A stretch of 64,000 nt of DNA from JAGXSE01 sp040757295. GTDB lineage: Bacteria; Bacillota; PH28-bin88. Each line of letters opens with the position of its first letter. Within the stretch, counting starts at the first letter, position 1. The position numbers and the translations under genes were made by a program. A model generated the notes under the pieces. That model was not told the DNA's origin and ran no database searches. It saw only the letters and a program-made list of their open reading frames with translations. The stretch is from assembly GCA_040757295.1 (NCBI GenBank), contig JBFLXH010000003.1, forward strand, positions 55,658 to 119,657, written 5' to 3'. Below are positions 44,788 to 53,893 of this stretch, in pieces.

Positions 44788-46046
44788 TGGTCGGTCTCTT
44801 GTTTAGCACCTTATTTATTTTGCTTTTGCTCGGTTTGCCGGTTGCTGTGGTGATCGGACTGACCTCAACAACGGTCCTCCTGACCAAAGGAGTGAACCTG
44901 ATTGTTCTTCCCCAAAGAATGTTTGCCGGCACGGACACCTTTCCCCTGGTGGCAGTACCTTTTTTCATTCTGGCAGGGGATTTGTTGGCTAAAGGAAGGG
45001 TATCGGAAAAATTGGTGGAGTTTGCCGAATCTATTTTCGGTTTTCTCCGGGGAGGCCTCTGGGTAGTATCCGTATTGGCTTCCATGTTTTTCGCCGCCAT
45101 TTCCGGTTCTTCTGCCGCTACCACGGCGGCTGTAGGTACACCCTTGGTCCCTGAATTGAAGAAAAAGAATTACAAGCCTGAGTTTTCAGCAGCCCTGATA
45201 GCTGCTGGCGGTTGTACGGGAGTGGTTATTCCACCTTCAGTTCCAATGGTGCTTTATGCGGTAATTGCCAACGAGTCGGTCAGCAGCCTGTTTCTAAACG
45301 GTTTCATCCCAGGCATCCTGATGGGGACCGTCCTCGTGGCTATTGCTTTGCGGGAAGCTGCCAAAAACAACTATCCCCGGGGAGCGGCGTTTTCTTTTGC
45401 CAATGTTTGGCAAACCTTTAAGGCCGCATTTTGGGGGCTGATGACCCCAGTCATCATCCTCGGCGGGATTTTTTCCGGTTATTTCACCCCCTCTGAGGCG
45501 GCGGTAATTGCCGTGAACTGGGCCCTGTTCGTGGCCGTGTTTATTTACAAGGACCTGGGCTGGCGGGATGTATTTAACATAATTACCAAGTCAACTGTTA
45601 CCATGTCTGTGGTCATGTTTATCATTGCCACCTCCAGTGTTTTAAGCTGGATCCTGGCTAACTGGCAGATCCCGTCAATAATCGCCAAGTCAGTATTGAG
45701 CCTGTCCCAGAATAAATATGTGGTACTGCTCCTAATTAATTTCATTATTCTGGTGGCCGGGGTCTTTATGGAAACTGCTTCGGCTTTGATTATTTTAACG
45801 CCGGTATTTTTGCCCCTCATAATTCAGCTGGATATCAGCCTGGTCCATTTTGGGGTTATCATGGTCCTGGGCCTGGCCATAGGGATGATCACACCACCCG
45901 TAGCCATCAACCTTTATGTTGCCAGTACCATTACCCAACTGCCTATCGAGCGGATCAGCCGATCAGTTATTCCCATGGTAGCGGGCCTTATCGCAGTCTT
46001 GTTGTTTATTACTTATCTTCCACTGTTTGTGGACATTATCTTTTAA
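44787..46046 (+). CDS. dctM: TRAP transporter large permease DctM
   Basis: 419 aa from ATG 44787. Twelve-helix family features: MFAGTDTFPLVAVPFFILAG, FFAAISGSSAATTAAVGTP, AAGGCTGVVIPPSVPMVLY and ASALIILTPVFLP. Sodium-driven import of the substrate delivered by DctP. Confidence 0.96.
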   Translation: MVGLLFSTLFILLLLGLPVAVVIGLTSTTVLLTKGVNLIVLPQRMFAGTDTFPLVAVPFFILAGDLLAKGRVSEKLVEFAESIFGFLRGGLWVVSVLASMFFAAISGSSAATTAAVGTPLVPELKKKNYKPEFSAALIAAGGCTGVVIPPSVPMVLYAVIANESVSSLFLNGFIPGILMGTVLVAIALREAAKNNYPRGAAFSFANVWQTFKAAFWGLMTPVIILGGIFSGYFTPSEAAVIAVNWALFVAVFIYKDLGWRDVFNIITKSTVTMSVVMFIIATSSVLSWILANWQIPSIIAKSVLSLSQNKYVVLLLINFIILVAGVFMETASALIILTPVFLPLIIQLDISLVHFGVIMVLGLAIGMITPPVAINLYVASTITQLPIERISRSVIPMVAGLIAVLLFITYLPLFVDIIF

Positions 46047-46054
46047 AAAATCAA

Positions 46055-46079
46055 AGGGCCGGGCGGCCCTATTTTTTTT
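46055..46079 (+). terminator. Terminator of the TRAP operon
   Basis: AGGGCC-GGGC-GGCCCT hairpin followed by eight T. Confidence 0.88.
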
Positions 46080-46118
46080 AAAAATCCATATTAATATCTT
46101 AAGTACCAGGTACCAGGT

Positions 46119-47387
46119 CTATTTTCTTGGTTCGATAACCATTTTTAATGCCTTCCAGGTTTCGGGCGGAATGAGACCAAGACGCCACAAAGAAATTCCC
46201 TTCAGGCTGTAACGCTTAACCACCCCAACCTTGGTGAGAATGCTTTCCGGTGTTTCACTGGGAATAGATATGCCAAGCGCCAGCTTTTCTGGTGGTACAG
46301 CCTGCAGCGCTAATTCCACCCCCTGCACCACCTGGCGGATGGGTTCAGGTTTTGGCCCGTAGTCATAAGCCATGATTATTATTTGGTCTGCCAGTTTTCC
46401 CAGGGTATGGTAGTCGTAGCCCCGGTAGACGCTGTTGGGTGGGTGGAGGGTTAAAGTAATGGTTTTGTTTCTGGCTTTTAACTGGCTGGCCAGCTGGTTG
46501 ACAAAATTATTAAAGTTCTGTTGGGTTGGCTGCAGGTTTTGGTTCGGCTTAACAAGCCCCAGCCCTTCCAAGTCCAGGTTAACCCCATCATAAAACTGAA
46601 CCTCTGCCGCAATGCTTTCAATTAACGTTAAGACCGCCCCCTCGTCAGCCAGCAGAGCCTCCAGCATGCCCTCCTTATTATTGGCATAAATAACCATTTC
46701 TGTCCTCAAGCCATATTCCCCGGCTGCTTCTAATACTCTTTCCCAACCTGCAGGCCGCTGCCACCCTGAGGCGCTGCTGGTCAGGAGGGTTCCTTCCCGG
46801 TCCAAGGTATACCAACCCAAAGCCAATTCACTGACGATATTAGTATTCCCTGCGGCGGTTTCCGGGTACGGCAGGCCAAAAAGGTCGGTCCAGCTGCTGG
46901 CCTGTCTGCTGCCTAAAGCATAAAAACCGGTGACATGCATTGGTTTGGGGGGAGAAATAACCTCTACTCTGTTAGTTGAGGGGTCCCAGTTAACCTGGCA
47001 GCCGAAAGCCTCGCTGAAAAACCGCAAAGGGATCATGGTCCTGCCGTTGATTAGGGCCGGAGGGACGTCCAGAGGGGTGCCTGTCCCATTGAGGTAGGCG
47101 GTTTTGCTGGCGATCTGCAGCACCACATCCACCAGACGCCCCTTAGCTGAAACCGTTTGGTTTACGTCGTTCCACAATACCTGGACATTTAGGGCTTCGG
47201 CAAGGGCGCGAAAAGGGACTAGGAGCCGGCCATTCTCCAGGGCAGGCGGTACATCGAAGACTACCGGCAGCCCATCTAGCGTAACGGAAGCATTAATCGC
47301 CCCACTTTGAGCAACAGCGGTAGCCGAAGGCAGACCGGCTGCAAGCAAGATGATCATCAGGATGGAAACGAATAGTATCCTAGCCAT
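46119..47387 (-). CDS. Secreted GH18-like (YaaH-type) protein with copper-amine-oxidase-N domain
   Basis: About 422 aa on the minus strand. ATG 47387 follows AAGGAGG. Signal peptide to about residue 30. Two stalk/copper-amine-oxidase-N repeats (LLVPFRALAEALNVQVLW; MIPLRFFSEAFGCQVNW) at about 45-145. GH18 barrel from about 150 to the end with YDGVNLDLEGLG, where the canonical DxxDxDxE reads DGVNLDLE, and with MAYDYGPKPEP. Catalytic Glu and the preceding Asp are kept, but the second Asp is Asn. Probably acts on peptidoglycan or a spore-wall glycan, or only binds it. Confidence 0.88.
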   Translation of the reverse strand: MARILFVSILMIILLAAGLPSATAVAQSGAINASVTLDGLPVVFDVPPALENGRLLVPFRALAEALNVQVLWNDVNQTVSAKGRLVDVVLQIASKTAYLNGTGTPLDVPPALINGRTMIPLRFFSEAFGCQVNWDPSTNRVEVISPPKPMHVTGFYALGSRQASSWTDLFGLPYPETAAGNTNIVSELALGWYTLDREGTLLTSSASGWQRPAGWERVLEAAGEYGLRTEMVIYANNKEGMLEALLADEGAVLTLIESIAAEVQFYDGVNLDLEGLGLVKPNQNLQPTQQNFNNFVNQLASQLKARNKTITLTLHPPNSVYRGYDYHTLGKLADQIIIMAYDYGPKPEPIRQVVQGVELALQAVPPEKLALGISIPSETPESILTKVGVVKRYSLKGISLWRLGLIPPETWKALKMVIEPRK

Positions 47388-47430
47388 AGTAAACCTCCTT
47401 TTAGGAGTCCACTGGGGTTCCAATTCAACG

Positions 47431-47612
47431 ACATAGCGCCATAAGATTTCGACGGGTCCCGGTGCAAGTCCTTTGAAAGAGACTTGCCGAAGGGCCTGGC
47501 CGGAAAAAATATTTGTTTTACTCCGGCGGTCCTGGCAGGAGATGCCGGGGTTTCGCCGAAAACTTTAGTGCGCTACCATAATGGTACGCTAAAAAGAAGG
47601 GGGATGGCCGAA
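47431..47612 (+). promoter_or_regulatory. Structured 5' leader of the sodium:solute symporter gene (unidentified class)
   Basis: Non-coding, GC-rich and hairpin-dense. Hairpin 1: GCAAGTC / GACTTGC (47464-47487). Hairpin 2: GGCC/GGCC within 47493-47502. Hairpin 3: CCGGC / GCCGG enclosing TCCT-GGC-AGGA (47523-47548). Hairpin 4: GCG-C-TACC / GGTA-CGC (47570-47590). No T-tract follows. The layout looks like a riboswitch aptamer, but I could not match its conserved bases to any class I know, including c-di-GMP-I. Confidence 0.45.
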
Positions 47613-47667
47613 GGAAATGGTTTTGTTTTAAGACAAAGAGGGAAGGAGAAAAAAGGAGGTCAAGTTG

Positions 47668-49077
47668 ATGGAAGTTCAAATCACCGTAGTTGTTTTGTAT
47701 TTAGTAGTTGTGTTTGCCGTAGGGGTATTTGCCTCGCGGATGATTAAAGACGCCACGGATTTCCTCCTGGCTGGCAGGCGGTTGGGATTGCTCTTGGCGA
47801 CAGCTACTTTGGCGGCTACTCATTTCGGCGGTGGCTTCGTTATGGGCGGGGGGCAGGACGGGTTCCGGTTCGGCCTGTCGGGCTTTGCCTTTGCTATCGG
47901 TACCGGCTTGGGCTTGATCACCTTAGGTCTGGTGTCTGCTATGCCCTTACGCAAACTAAGGCTTTACACTGTACCCGATTATCTGGAATTAAGATATAAC
48001 AGCAAGTTTGTCCGCCTCTTAGGCACCCTGCTTTCCCTTGTAGCGATAGTAGGTATTATTGCTGCCCAAGTGGGAGCCTCCAAAGGCGCCCTGAGTATTT
48101 TCGGAATTTCTCCCCAGGCTGGTGCGGTGATCGCTATGCTGTTATTTATCGCTTATACCACCTTTTCCGGCATGTGGGGTGTCACCTTAACCGACGGTGT
48201 TCAATTGCTGATCATCCTGATTGGTCTCCCAGTGGCCGCCATAGCCGGCATTAACCACGCCGGGGGTTGGGCAGCCATGCAGGCCAGCATCGCAGCCCTG
48301 AACTTGCCCGGGGGCGCGGAGAGTTTCTTCAGCCCTGTGGGCAGAGGTGTCTCGGTAATGCTGGGCATTATTATTCCGGTCATTATGTACGACTTGGTAG
48401 GGCAGGATTTTTACCAGCGGCTGTTTTCGGCCAAGGATGAAAAGACCGCCAAGAATGCCGCCATTTTGGCCGGCTTCATGCTGATTATCTTTGGGGTCTT
48501 CCCGGCAATTTGCGGTATGGTAGCCAAGGCCATCTTCGGCAACACTATCGAAGCTGCCCAGGCCCTACCCAAGCTGATCACCACTGTGCTGCCTGTCTGG
48601 GTTGGGTCAATTTTCGTGGCGGCAATCCTGGCAGCAGTGATGTCCACGGCTGATTCCCTCTTGACAGCGGGCACTTCTCATATAGTAAACGATATATACA
48701 TTAAGACCTTGCATCCGGAAGCAGCCGGGGACACCAAGAAACTGCTGCTTATTTCCCGCATCTGGACTGTAATTTTAGGGGTTGCCGCTTTGGTGATCGC
48801 CCTGTCTATTCCCGGGATTATCAAGATCCTGATCTATTCCTATACCATGTATGCCTCCGGGGTTTTTGTGCCGGTTGTTGCGGGCCTGTTCTGGAAGCGG
48901 GGCAATGCACAGGGGGCCATCGCCGGCATTATCTTCGGTGCTCTCGCCGGCCTCTTGGGACTGTTGAAGGTATTTAGTTACGGAGCTATTCCCAATATTG
49001 TGGTAGGTGGTTTAATCTCCCTGGCAGCTTATGTAATCGTATCCTTATTAACCCCGCCACCCCAGAGCCAGAGCTAA
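47668..49077 (+). CDS. Sodium:solute symporter
   Basis: About 469 aa; ATG 47668 is 7 nt after AGGAGGT. Thirteen TM helices in the SSF family pattern: DFLLAGRRLGLLLATATLAAT, GLGLITLGL..PLRKLRLYTVPDYLELRY, and AILAAVMSTADSLLTAGTSHI, which carries the family's conserved Ser/Asp sodium-site segment. Imports a small organic solute with Na+; substrate undefined (PanF/YodF-like in feel). It is preceded by a structured leader and followed by its own terminator. Confidence 0.92.
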   Translation: MEVQITVVVLYLVVVFAVGVFASRMIKDATDFLLAGRRLGLLLATATLAATHFGGGFVMGGGQDGFRFGLSGFAFAIGTGLGLITLGLVSAMPLRKLRLYTVPDYLELRYNSKFVRLLGTLLSLVAIVGIIAAQVGASKGALSIFGISPQAGAVIAMLLFIAYTTFSGMWGVTLTDGVQLLIILIGLPVAAIAGINHAGGWAAMQASIAALNLPGGAESFFSPVGRGVSVMLGIIIPVIMYDLVGQDFYQRLFSAKDEKTAKNAAILAGFMLIIFGVFPAICGMVAKAIFGNTIEAAQALPKLITTVLPVWVGSIFVAAILAAVMSTADSLLTAGTSHIVNDIYIKTLHPEAAGDTKKLLLISRIWTVILGVAALVIALSIPGIIKILIYSYTMYASGVFVPVVAGLFWKRGNAQGAIAGIIFGALAGLLGLLKVFSYGAIPNIVVGGLISLAAYVIVSLLTPPPQSQS

Positions 49078-49107
49078 GTAGACCCTGAATTATCTCCAGA
49101 AAGAACT

Positions 49108-49137
49108 AGAGGCCGCAACAGGCCTCTTTTTTTGATA
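49108..49137 (+). terminator. Terminator after the symporter
   Basis: AGAGGCC / GGCCTCT hairpin with a run of seven T. Confidence 0.9.
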
Positions 49138-49368
49138 GCTTCGAGTTCAAAGGTCATTCTGGTAATCACCAAGGCATCCTGTCTCACCCGAAATTAGTCT
49201 GGCTTAAAGAGCTATGAAAGTTTTTTGCAGATCAATAATTATTGATTAATATGGGGAAGGCTTCCTGAAAGTACCTTTGATTGCGGGCAGGGATTAAGGC
49301 GGTAAAAGCAGAAACAATAGTCAGTTTCAAAAATGTTGCCAAATCGTGGTTAGGGAGGCCTGGAAGGT
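49138..49368 (+). promoter_or_regulatory. Upstream region of the second haem-kinase operon
   Basis: AT-rich, no ORF. GGAAGG before TTG 49369 is the ribosome site; no clear operator repeat is seen. Confidence 0.35.
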
Positions 49369-51021
49369 TTGCGGGATACCCTTAGCTACCGTTTTTTGCG
49401 GGTAATTATACCTGGGCTGGTAGTTGTGTTGGCGGTGGGCTTCCTGTTGGAACTACAGGCCCAGCGCAGGCAAGCCCTATTGGAACTGCGGGATAAGGCT
49501 GCCATGATTACCGAATACCTTGTTGCCAGCAGGGCTTTTATTGCCGCTTCCCAGGACAGGATTAACATGGATAGGGCAGGCAACTTTGAGTTCAAGCACA
49601 TGAACCCGGCGCGGGTTATCCGCGAAACCAGCCAGATCTTCAATTCCACTACCCGCTACCGGATTAAGCAGACCCGCATGAGTGCCCGCGTCCCTGAAAA
49701 CAGCCCCGATTCCTTCGAGCGTCAGCAGTTGGAGAGGTTTTCGGCTGACCCGTTACTGAAAGAAATCTGGAGTGAAGATAAGGTGGCAGGGGAAAGCGTA
49801 TTTCGCTATTTGATTCCCCTGCACATCACTGCGGACTGCCTGCAATGCCACGGCGAACCCCAGGGGCAGTTGGATGTTGCGGGCCACCGGAAAGAGGGTT
49901 ACCGCATTGGGGAATTGGCGGGGGCCCTGAGTATCATCATCCCGATGGACACCTTCGAGGCTGCTGCTCGGACAAACGCCATCAACCGGATGATGCTTTT
50001 AACTTCGTTGATAACTTTGATGGCCCTGGCAATTTATACTCTCATGCGGCGGTTGGTAATCGTGCCCTTGGCTCAATTGGAGGCTATGGCATCTAGGTTC
50101 GGGCAGGGGCAGTTGAGTATGGAGCCTGGTTTGGTGTCTGGGCAGGGAGAAATCCGTCGCCTGGCTGAAGAGTTTTGTCAAATGGCCGGTAAACTCCAGG
50201 AATTATATAACCGGCTTGAGGACCGGGTAAATGAACGAACTAATGAGCTTTCTCATGCTTTGGCCCATCTTAAAGTCCAGCAGGCTGCCCTGGAACAGGC
50301 CAACGAGCAGTTGGCCCAAGCCAGTAAGTATAAATCCCAGTTTTTGGCCAACATGAGCCATGAACTTAGAACCCCTCTTACTTCTGTCCTTGCCTTCACC
50401 GAATTGCTTTTGAACCGGGTAGCAGGGGAACTGACACCGGAGCAAGAGGAGTACCTGCAGGATATTCAGGAAAGCGGGGCCAGTTTGCTGCGCCAGATCA
50501 ATGATATTCTGGATTTTTCCAAACTGGAGGCAGGAAAAATGGAGATCCGCCGGGAAAGCTTTTGTCTGGCAGAGGCAGTAGAAGCTTCCTCCAGGCTGGT
50601 CATGCCCCTGATGTTGAGAAAGGGTTTGGTATTTGAGACTACTATAGAAACAGGGCTTCCGGCTGTTTGGGGTGACCAGGACAAGATCAAACAAGTTCTG
50701 GGCAATCTTTTAACAAATGCAGTAAAATTTACCCCTGCCGGGGGTAAAATAACCCTTATGGCGGAAAGGGTAGATGAGCCTGTGCCTGCCATTAAAGTTA
50801 CCGTTTCGGATACAGGGATTGGAATTAAACCTGATGATCATGAACGAGTTTTCCAGGAATTCCGCCAGGTTGATCAATCAACCAGTCGTGAATACCCGGG
50901 ATCAGGCCTGGGGCTGGCTTTGGCCCGTCAGTTGGTGGAAGCCCATGGCGGCAGTATCTGGGTGGAAAGCGAGCCAGGCAGGGGCAGCAGGTTTATCTTT
51001 GTCCTGCCGGTTGAAGGATAA
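49369..51021 (+). CDS. Membrane sensor histidine kinase with Tll0287-like haem domain (second copy)
   Basis: 550 aa from TTG 49369. TM1 (about 8-28); DUF3365/Tll0287-like sensor domain with CLQCH haem motif at 157-161; TM2 (about 200-220); HAMP; coiled coil (to about 320); HisKA with ANMSHELRTPLTSVLAF; HATPase with NLLTNAVKFTPAGG and GSGLGLALARQLVEAHGG. Same design as the kinase at 4812. It lies upstream of nrfHA, so it probably controls nitrite/nitrate respiration in response to redox state or NO/ligand at the haem (inference). Confidence 0.93.
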   Translation: MRDTLSYRFLRVIIPGLVVVLAVGFLLELQAQRRQALLELRDKAAMITEYLVASRAFIAASQDRINMDRAGNFEFKHMNPARVIRETSQIFNSTTRYRIKQTRMSARVPENSPDSFERQQLERFSADPLLKEIWSEDKVAGESVFRYLIPLHITADCLQCHGEPQGQLDVAGHRKEGYRIGELAGALSIIIPMDTFEAAARTNAINRMMLLTSLITLMALAIYTLMRRLVIVPLAQLEAMASRFGQGQLSMEPGLVSGQGEIRRLAEEFCQMAGKLQELYNRLEDRVNERTNELSHALAHLKVQQAALEQANEQLAQASKYKSQFLANMSHELRTPLTSVLAFTELLLNRVAGELTPEQEEYLQDIQESGASLLRQINDILDFSKLEAGKMEIRRESFCLAEAVEASSRLVMPLMLRKGLVFETTIETGLPAVWGDQDKIKQVLGNLLTNAVKFTPAGGKITLMAERVDEPVPAIKVTVSDTGIGIKPDDHERVFQEFRQVDQSTSREYPGSGLGLALARQLVEAHGGSIWVESEPGRGSRFIFVLPVEG

Positions 51022-51046
51022 GCTGGGAAGAGAAGGGGGACTGCCC

Positions 51047-51742
51047 TTGACACTCTACAAGATCATGGTTGTGGAAGATGACCCCAAAGTGCGGAAGGCA
51101 CTGGAAATTACCTTGCGAAATGAAGGTTTTGCCGTGATTAAAGCGGCAGATGGGGAAACAGCCCTGTCTTTGCTTCCTTCTGAGAAGCCCCATCTGGTGC
51201 TCCTGGATTTGATGCTGCCCAGGATGGACGGGTTTGAGGTCTGCCGCCGCATACGAAGCAAATGGGAAGTGCCGATCCTTGTCCTGTCTGCTAAAGGTGC
51301 AGAAATGGACAAAGTTGTTGGCTTTAACCTTGGCATTGATGATTATCTGACTAAACCTTTCAGTCCAAAGGAGTTGGTTTTGCGGATTAAAGCCATCCTG
51401 CGCCGCAGCCGGGAGCCTGCCTACTCCTCTCTGGGGCGGGTGGTTGCCGGAGACCTGGAACTGGACAGCGTCACCCGGGCTGTCCATGTCAGAGGTATAC
51501 CCGTTGAGTTAACGGTAAAAGAATTTGATGCCCTCTGGCTCTTGGCCGGTCATCCCGGGCAGGTTTTTTCCAGGGCCCAGTTATTGGATCGCCTCTGGGA
51601 AACCGACTATGCCGGAGACAGCAATGTGGTTACTGTTTTAATCAAACGGTTACGGGAAAAAATCGAAGAAGACCCTGCTCGGCCCCGCAGGATTAAGACA
51701 GTCTGGGGCCTTGGCTACAAGTTTGAGCTATGGAATGGTTAG
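51047..51742 (+). CDS. OmpR/PhoB-family response regulator (second copy)
   Basis: About 231 aa. TTG 51047 (MTLYKIMVVEDDP...) has AGAAGGGGGA upstream; the longer open frame runs into the kinase gene and is not used. Receiver: EDDP, phospho-Asp in LVLLDLMLPRMDG, LSAKG and TKPFSPKE. Winged helix with LTVKEFDALWLLAG and SNVVTVLIKRLREKIEEDPA, close to the regulator at 6461. Confidence 0.92.
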   Translation: MTLYKIMVVEDDPKVRKALEITLRNEGFAVIKAADGETALSLLPSEKPHLVLLDLMLPRMDGFEVCRRIRSKWEVPILVLSAKGAEMDKVVGFNLGIDDYLTKPFSPKELVLRIKAILRRSREPAYSSLGRVVAGDLELDSVTRAVHVRGIPVELTVKEFDALWLLAGHPGQVFSRAQLLDRLWETDYAGDSNVVTVLIKRLREKIEEDPARPRRIKTVWGLGYKFELWNG

Positions 51743-51763
51743 ACAACTCATTTCGGTAGAAAA

Positions 51764-51798
51764 ACCTCGCTGTATCATTGGGCGGGGTAGTTTTTTTG
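51764..51798 (+). terminator. Terminator between the regulator and nrfH
   Basis: ACCTCGC / GCGGGGT stem (one G-T pair) followed by AGTTTTTTT. nrfHA therefore has its own promoter. Confidence 0.75.
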
Positions 51799-51937
51799 CC
51801 GTAGAAGCTTTGTCACCAAATTGTTATTTTTACTTTAGAATTCCGTCACTTTTTCCAAATATATTAAAAACAGTATTCGTTACTCCGTGCTTTGGGAATC
51901 CATGTTCTCCATTTCTCAAGATAAAGGGGGGAGACAA

Positions 51938-52426
51938 ATGAAGCTGCCCAGTATAGTCCGGCAGGTCCACCTGCAGGCAGGCAATGGGGGGGGCAGGTTA
52001 AGGATCAGGTCGCCCCTGTTGATCGGTGCAGTTATCGCTATTACTTTTCTGGTTGGCGGGGTGCACAGTGTCAACAGCGCTACTAAAGAGGCAAGTTTTT
52101 GTGTGTCCTGTCATGTAATGGAGCCTGCTTATGGTACCTGGAGCCATTCAGCCCACCGGGAGGTTGTTGACTGTGGGGGATGCCATTCTGACCAGCGCAA
52201 CTACCTCACCAAGACCTATTCCAAGGCTATGGCGGGAGCTAAGCATATGTATGTTTACGCTTTAGGTGATATTCCACCGCGGATTAGGATTGCCAAAGAA
52301 AACACTGCGTTGGTCCAGCAAAACTGCCTGCGCTGCCACGGGGAAGTCGCCCGAAACCTACAGATGGATGCGGACCGGCGCTGCACAGACTGTCATCGCT
52401 TTACGCCCCACGGTAATATCCGGTAA
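51938..52426 (+). CDS. nrfH: Tetrahaem quinol dehydrogenase NrfH
   Basis: About 162 aa; ATG 51938 follows GGGGGGAG. One N-terminal TM helix (about 25-45), then four CxxCH haem sites: CVSCH, CGGCH, CLRCH, CTDCH. NapC/NirT family. Takes electrons from menaquinol and passes them to NrfA on the outer face of the membrane. It ends 20 nt before nrfA. Confidence 0.96.
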   Translation: MKLPSIVRQVHLQAGNGGGRLRIRSPLLIGAVIAITFLVGGVHSVNSATKEASFCVSCHVMEPAYGTWSHSAHREVVDCGGCHSDQRNYLTKTYSKAMAGAKHMYVYALGDIPPRIRIAKENTALVQQNCLRCHGEVARNLQMDADRRCTDCHRFTPHGNIR

Positions 52427-52446
52427 TAGAAAGGATGTAGACAGGA

Positions 52447-53706
52447 ATGGTGAAACAAAAGCTGGTTTTGGTCATGGTTGTGATGCTGGCCTTGGGTCTC
52501 CTTGCTGCCGGATGTGGTTTTCAGTCAAAACAGCCTATTGCCTTCCGGGCTGATATCCCGGCGGGGACCTTGGCAGCGGAGGAGTTCGGCAAGTTTTACC
52601 CTAAACAGTACGACGGCTATAAAAAGACGGCGGAAATGGCCAACAAGCCCAGTAAATACGGCGGATCTGAGGAGTATGATAAGCTGACCCAGTGGCCTTT
52701 CCTGAAAGAAATGTTTGCAGGCTTTGGTTTTGCCATAGAGTATAACGAAGACCGGGGCCACATCTATTCCTTGGAGGACGTCAAAAAAATAAAGCGGATT
52801 AACGACAACAGCATTTCTTCCTGCTGGACCTGTAAAAGCGCTGATGCCCCAGGCCTGATTAAAGAGATGGGGGATGCCTACTATAAGACCAATTTTCACC
52901 AGCTAAAGGACCGGGTTAACCACCCTATCACCTGCGCCAACTGCCATGAGCCTCAAACCATGAACCTGGTGATTACCCAGCCTCCTTTGCGGGATGCCCT
53001 TAAACGCCAGGGCAAAGACCCGGACAAGTTGACCCGCCAAGAACTGAGGAGTTATGTTTGCGCCCAATGCCATGTAGAGTATTATTTCGCAGGGGATAAT
53101 AAAGTGGTTACCTTCCCCTGGGACAAGGGATTAACTCCCGACGATATCCTGGCTTATTTTGACGAGAAGAATTTCAGCGACTGGATCCATCCCAAGTCCG
53201 GCAACGGGCAGATCAAGGTGCAGCATCCCGAGTTTGAGCACTTCCAGGGGAGTGCCCACCAGGCTGCCGGTCTGGCTTGTGCCGACTGCCATATGCCTTA
53301 CCAGGTAGTGGGTGGGGAAAAGATATCTTCCCATTGGATCACCAGTCCATTGAAGCACATTAAGGAAAGCTGCATGACCTGTCACCGCCAGGACCCCGAA
53401 TGGCTAAAAGAACGGGTTTTCTATACCCAGGACAAGACTGCTCGGATGATGGAGCGGGCCGGAGAGGTAACGGTGGAAGCCATCAACGCTATTGCAGAAG
53501 CTGCCAAGGCAGGGGCTGAACCGGCTTTGCTGGAGGAAGCCCGGAAACTGCAGCGTCATGCCCAGTTCTATGTAGATTGGGTGGCAGCCGAAAACTCCAT
53601 GGGTTTTCATAACCCACAGCTTAGTATGGATACTCTGGGCAAATCCCTGGACCTGGCCCACCAGGCCAAGCAAAAGGCCTTGGAAGCTGGTAACAACCAG
53701 AAATAA
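52447..53706 (+). CDS. nrfA: Pentahaem ammonia-forming nitrite reductase NrfA
   Basis: 419 aa from ATG 52447. Lipobox LLAAGCG, so probably lipid-anchored, as expected in a Gram-positive. The catalytic haem is CWTCK (Lys-ligated, near 125-129), followed by four CxxCH: CANCH, CAQCH, CADCH, CMTCH. Catalytic-site Tyr and His are contained in VCAQCHVEYYF and ...PEFEHFQGSAH. Reduces nitrite to ammonium with six electrons. Confidence 0.97.
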   Translation: MVKQKLVLVMVVMLALGLLAAGCGFQSKQPIAFRADIPAGTLAAEEFGKFYPKQYDGYKKTAEMANKPSKYGGSEEYDKLTQWPFLKEMFAGFGFAIEYNEDRGHIYSLEDVKKIKRINDNSISSCWTCKSADAPGLIKEMGDAYYKTNFHQLKDRVNHPITCANCHEPQTMNLVITQPPLRDALKRQGKDPDKLTRQELRSYVCAQCHVEYYFAGDNKVVTFPWDKGLTPDDILAYFDEKNFSDWIHPKSGNGQIKVQHPEFEHFQGSAHQAAGLACADCHMPYQVVGGEKISSHWITSPLKHIKESCMTCHRQDPEWLKERVFYTQDKTARMMERAGEVTVEAINAIAEAAKAGAEPALLEEARKLQRHAQFYVDWVAAENSMGFHNPQLSMDTLGKSLDLAHQAKQKALEAGNNQK

Positions 53707-53788
53707 CCTCCTCTTGATGTCCCAAAAGAAATCGGCCAGTCCAATTGAATTCAATGAACCATTAGTTCTTCTCAGAGTGTTTTATTTC

Positions 53789-53817
53789 AGAGGCAAAAGA
53801 TGCCTCTTTTTTTTTAA
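53789..53817 (+). terminator. Terminator of nrfHA
   Basis: AGAGGCA / TGCCTCT hairpin followed by nine T. Confidence 0.9.
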
Positions 53818-53893
53818 GCGAAGGGCCGGAAACCGGCTTTAGAGCAGGAGAAACCCCGCTTTTCCACGAACTAATCCTGATATTCTTGGCCAA

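Noticed and set aside
47431..47612. c-di-GMP-I (GEMM) riboswitch in the symporter leader
   Set aside because: A GAAA-capped hairpin is suggestive, but the conserved GEMM bases (CGCAAAGCC-type core and receptor) are not there.
47484..47747. 87-codon plus-strand open frame overlapping the symporter leader and start
   Set aside because: Runs through the structured leader and into the symporter gene in another frame; no homology.
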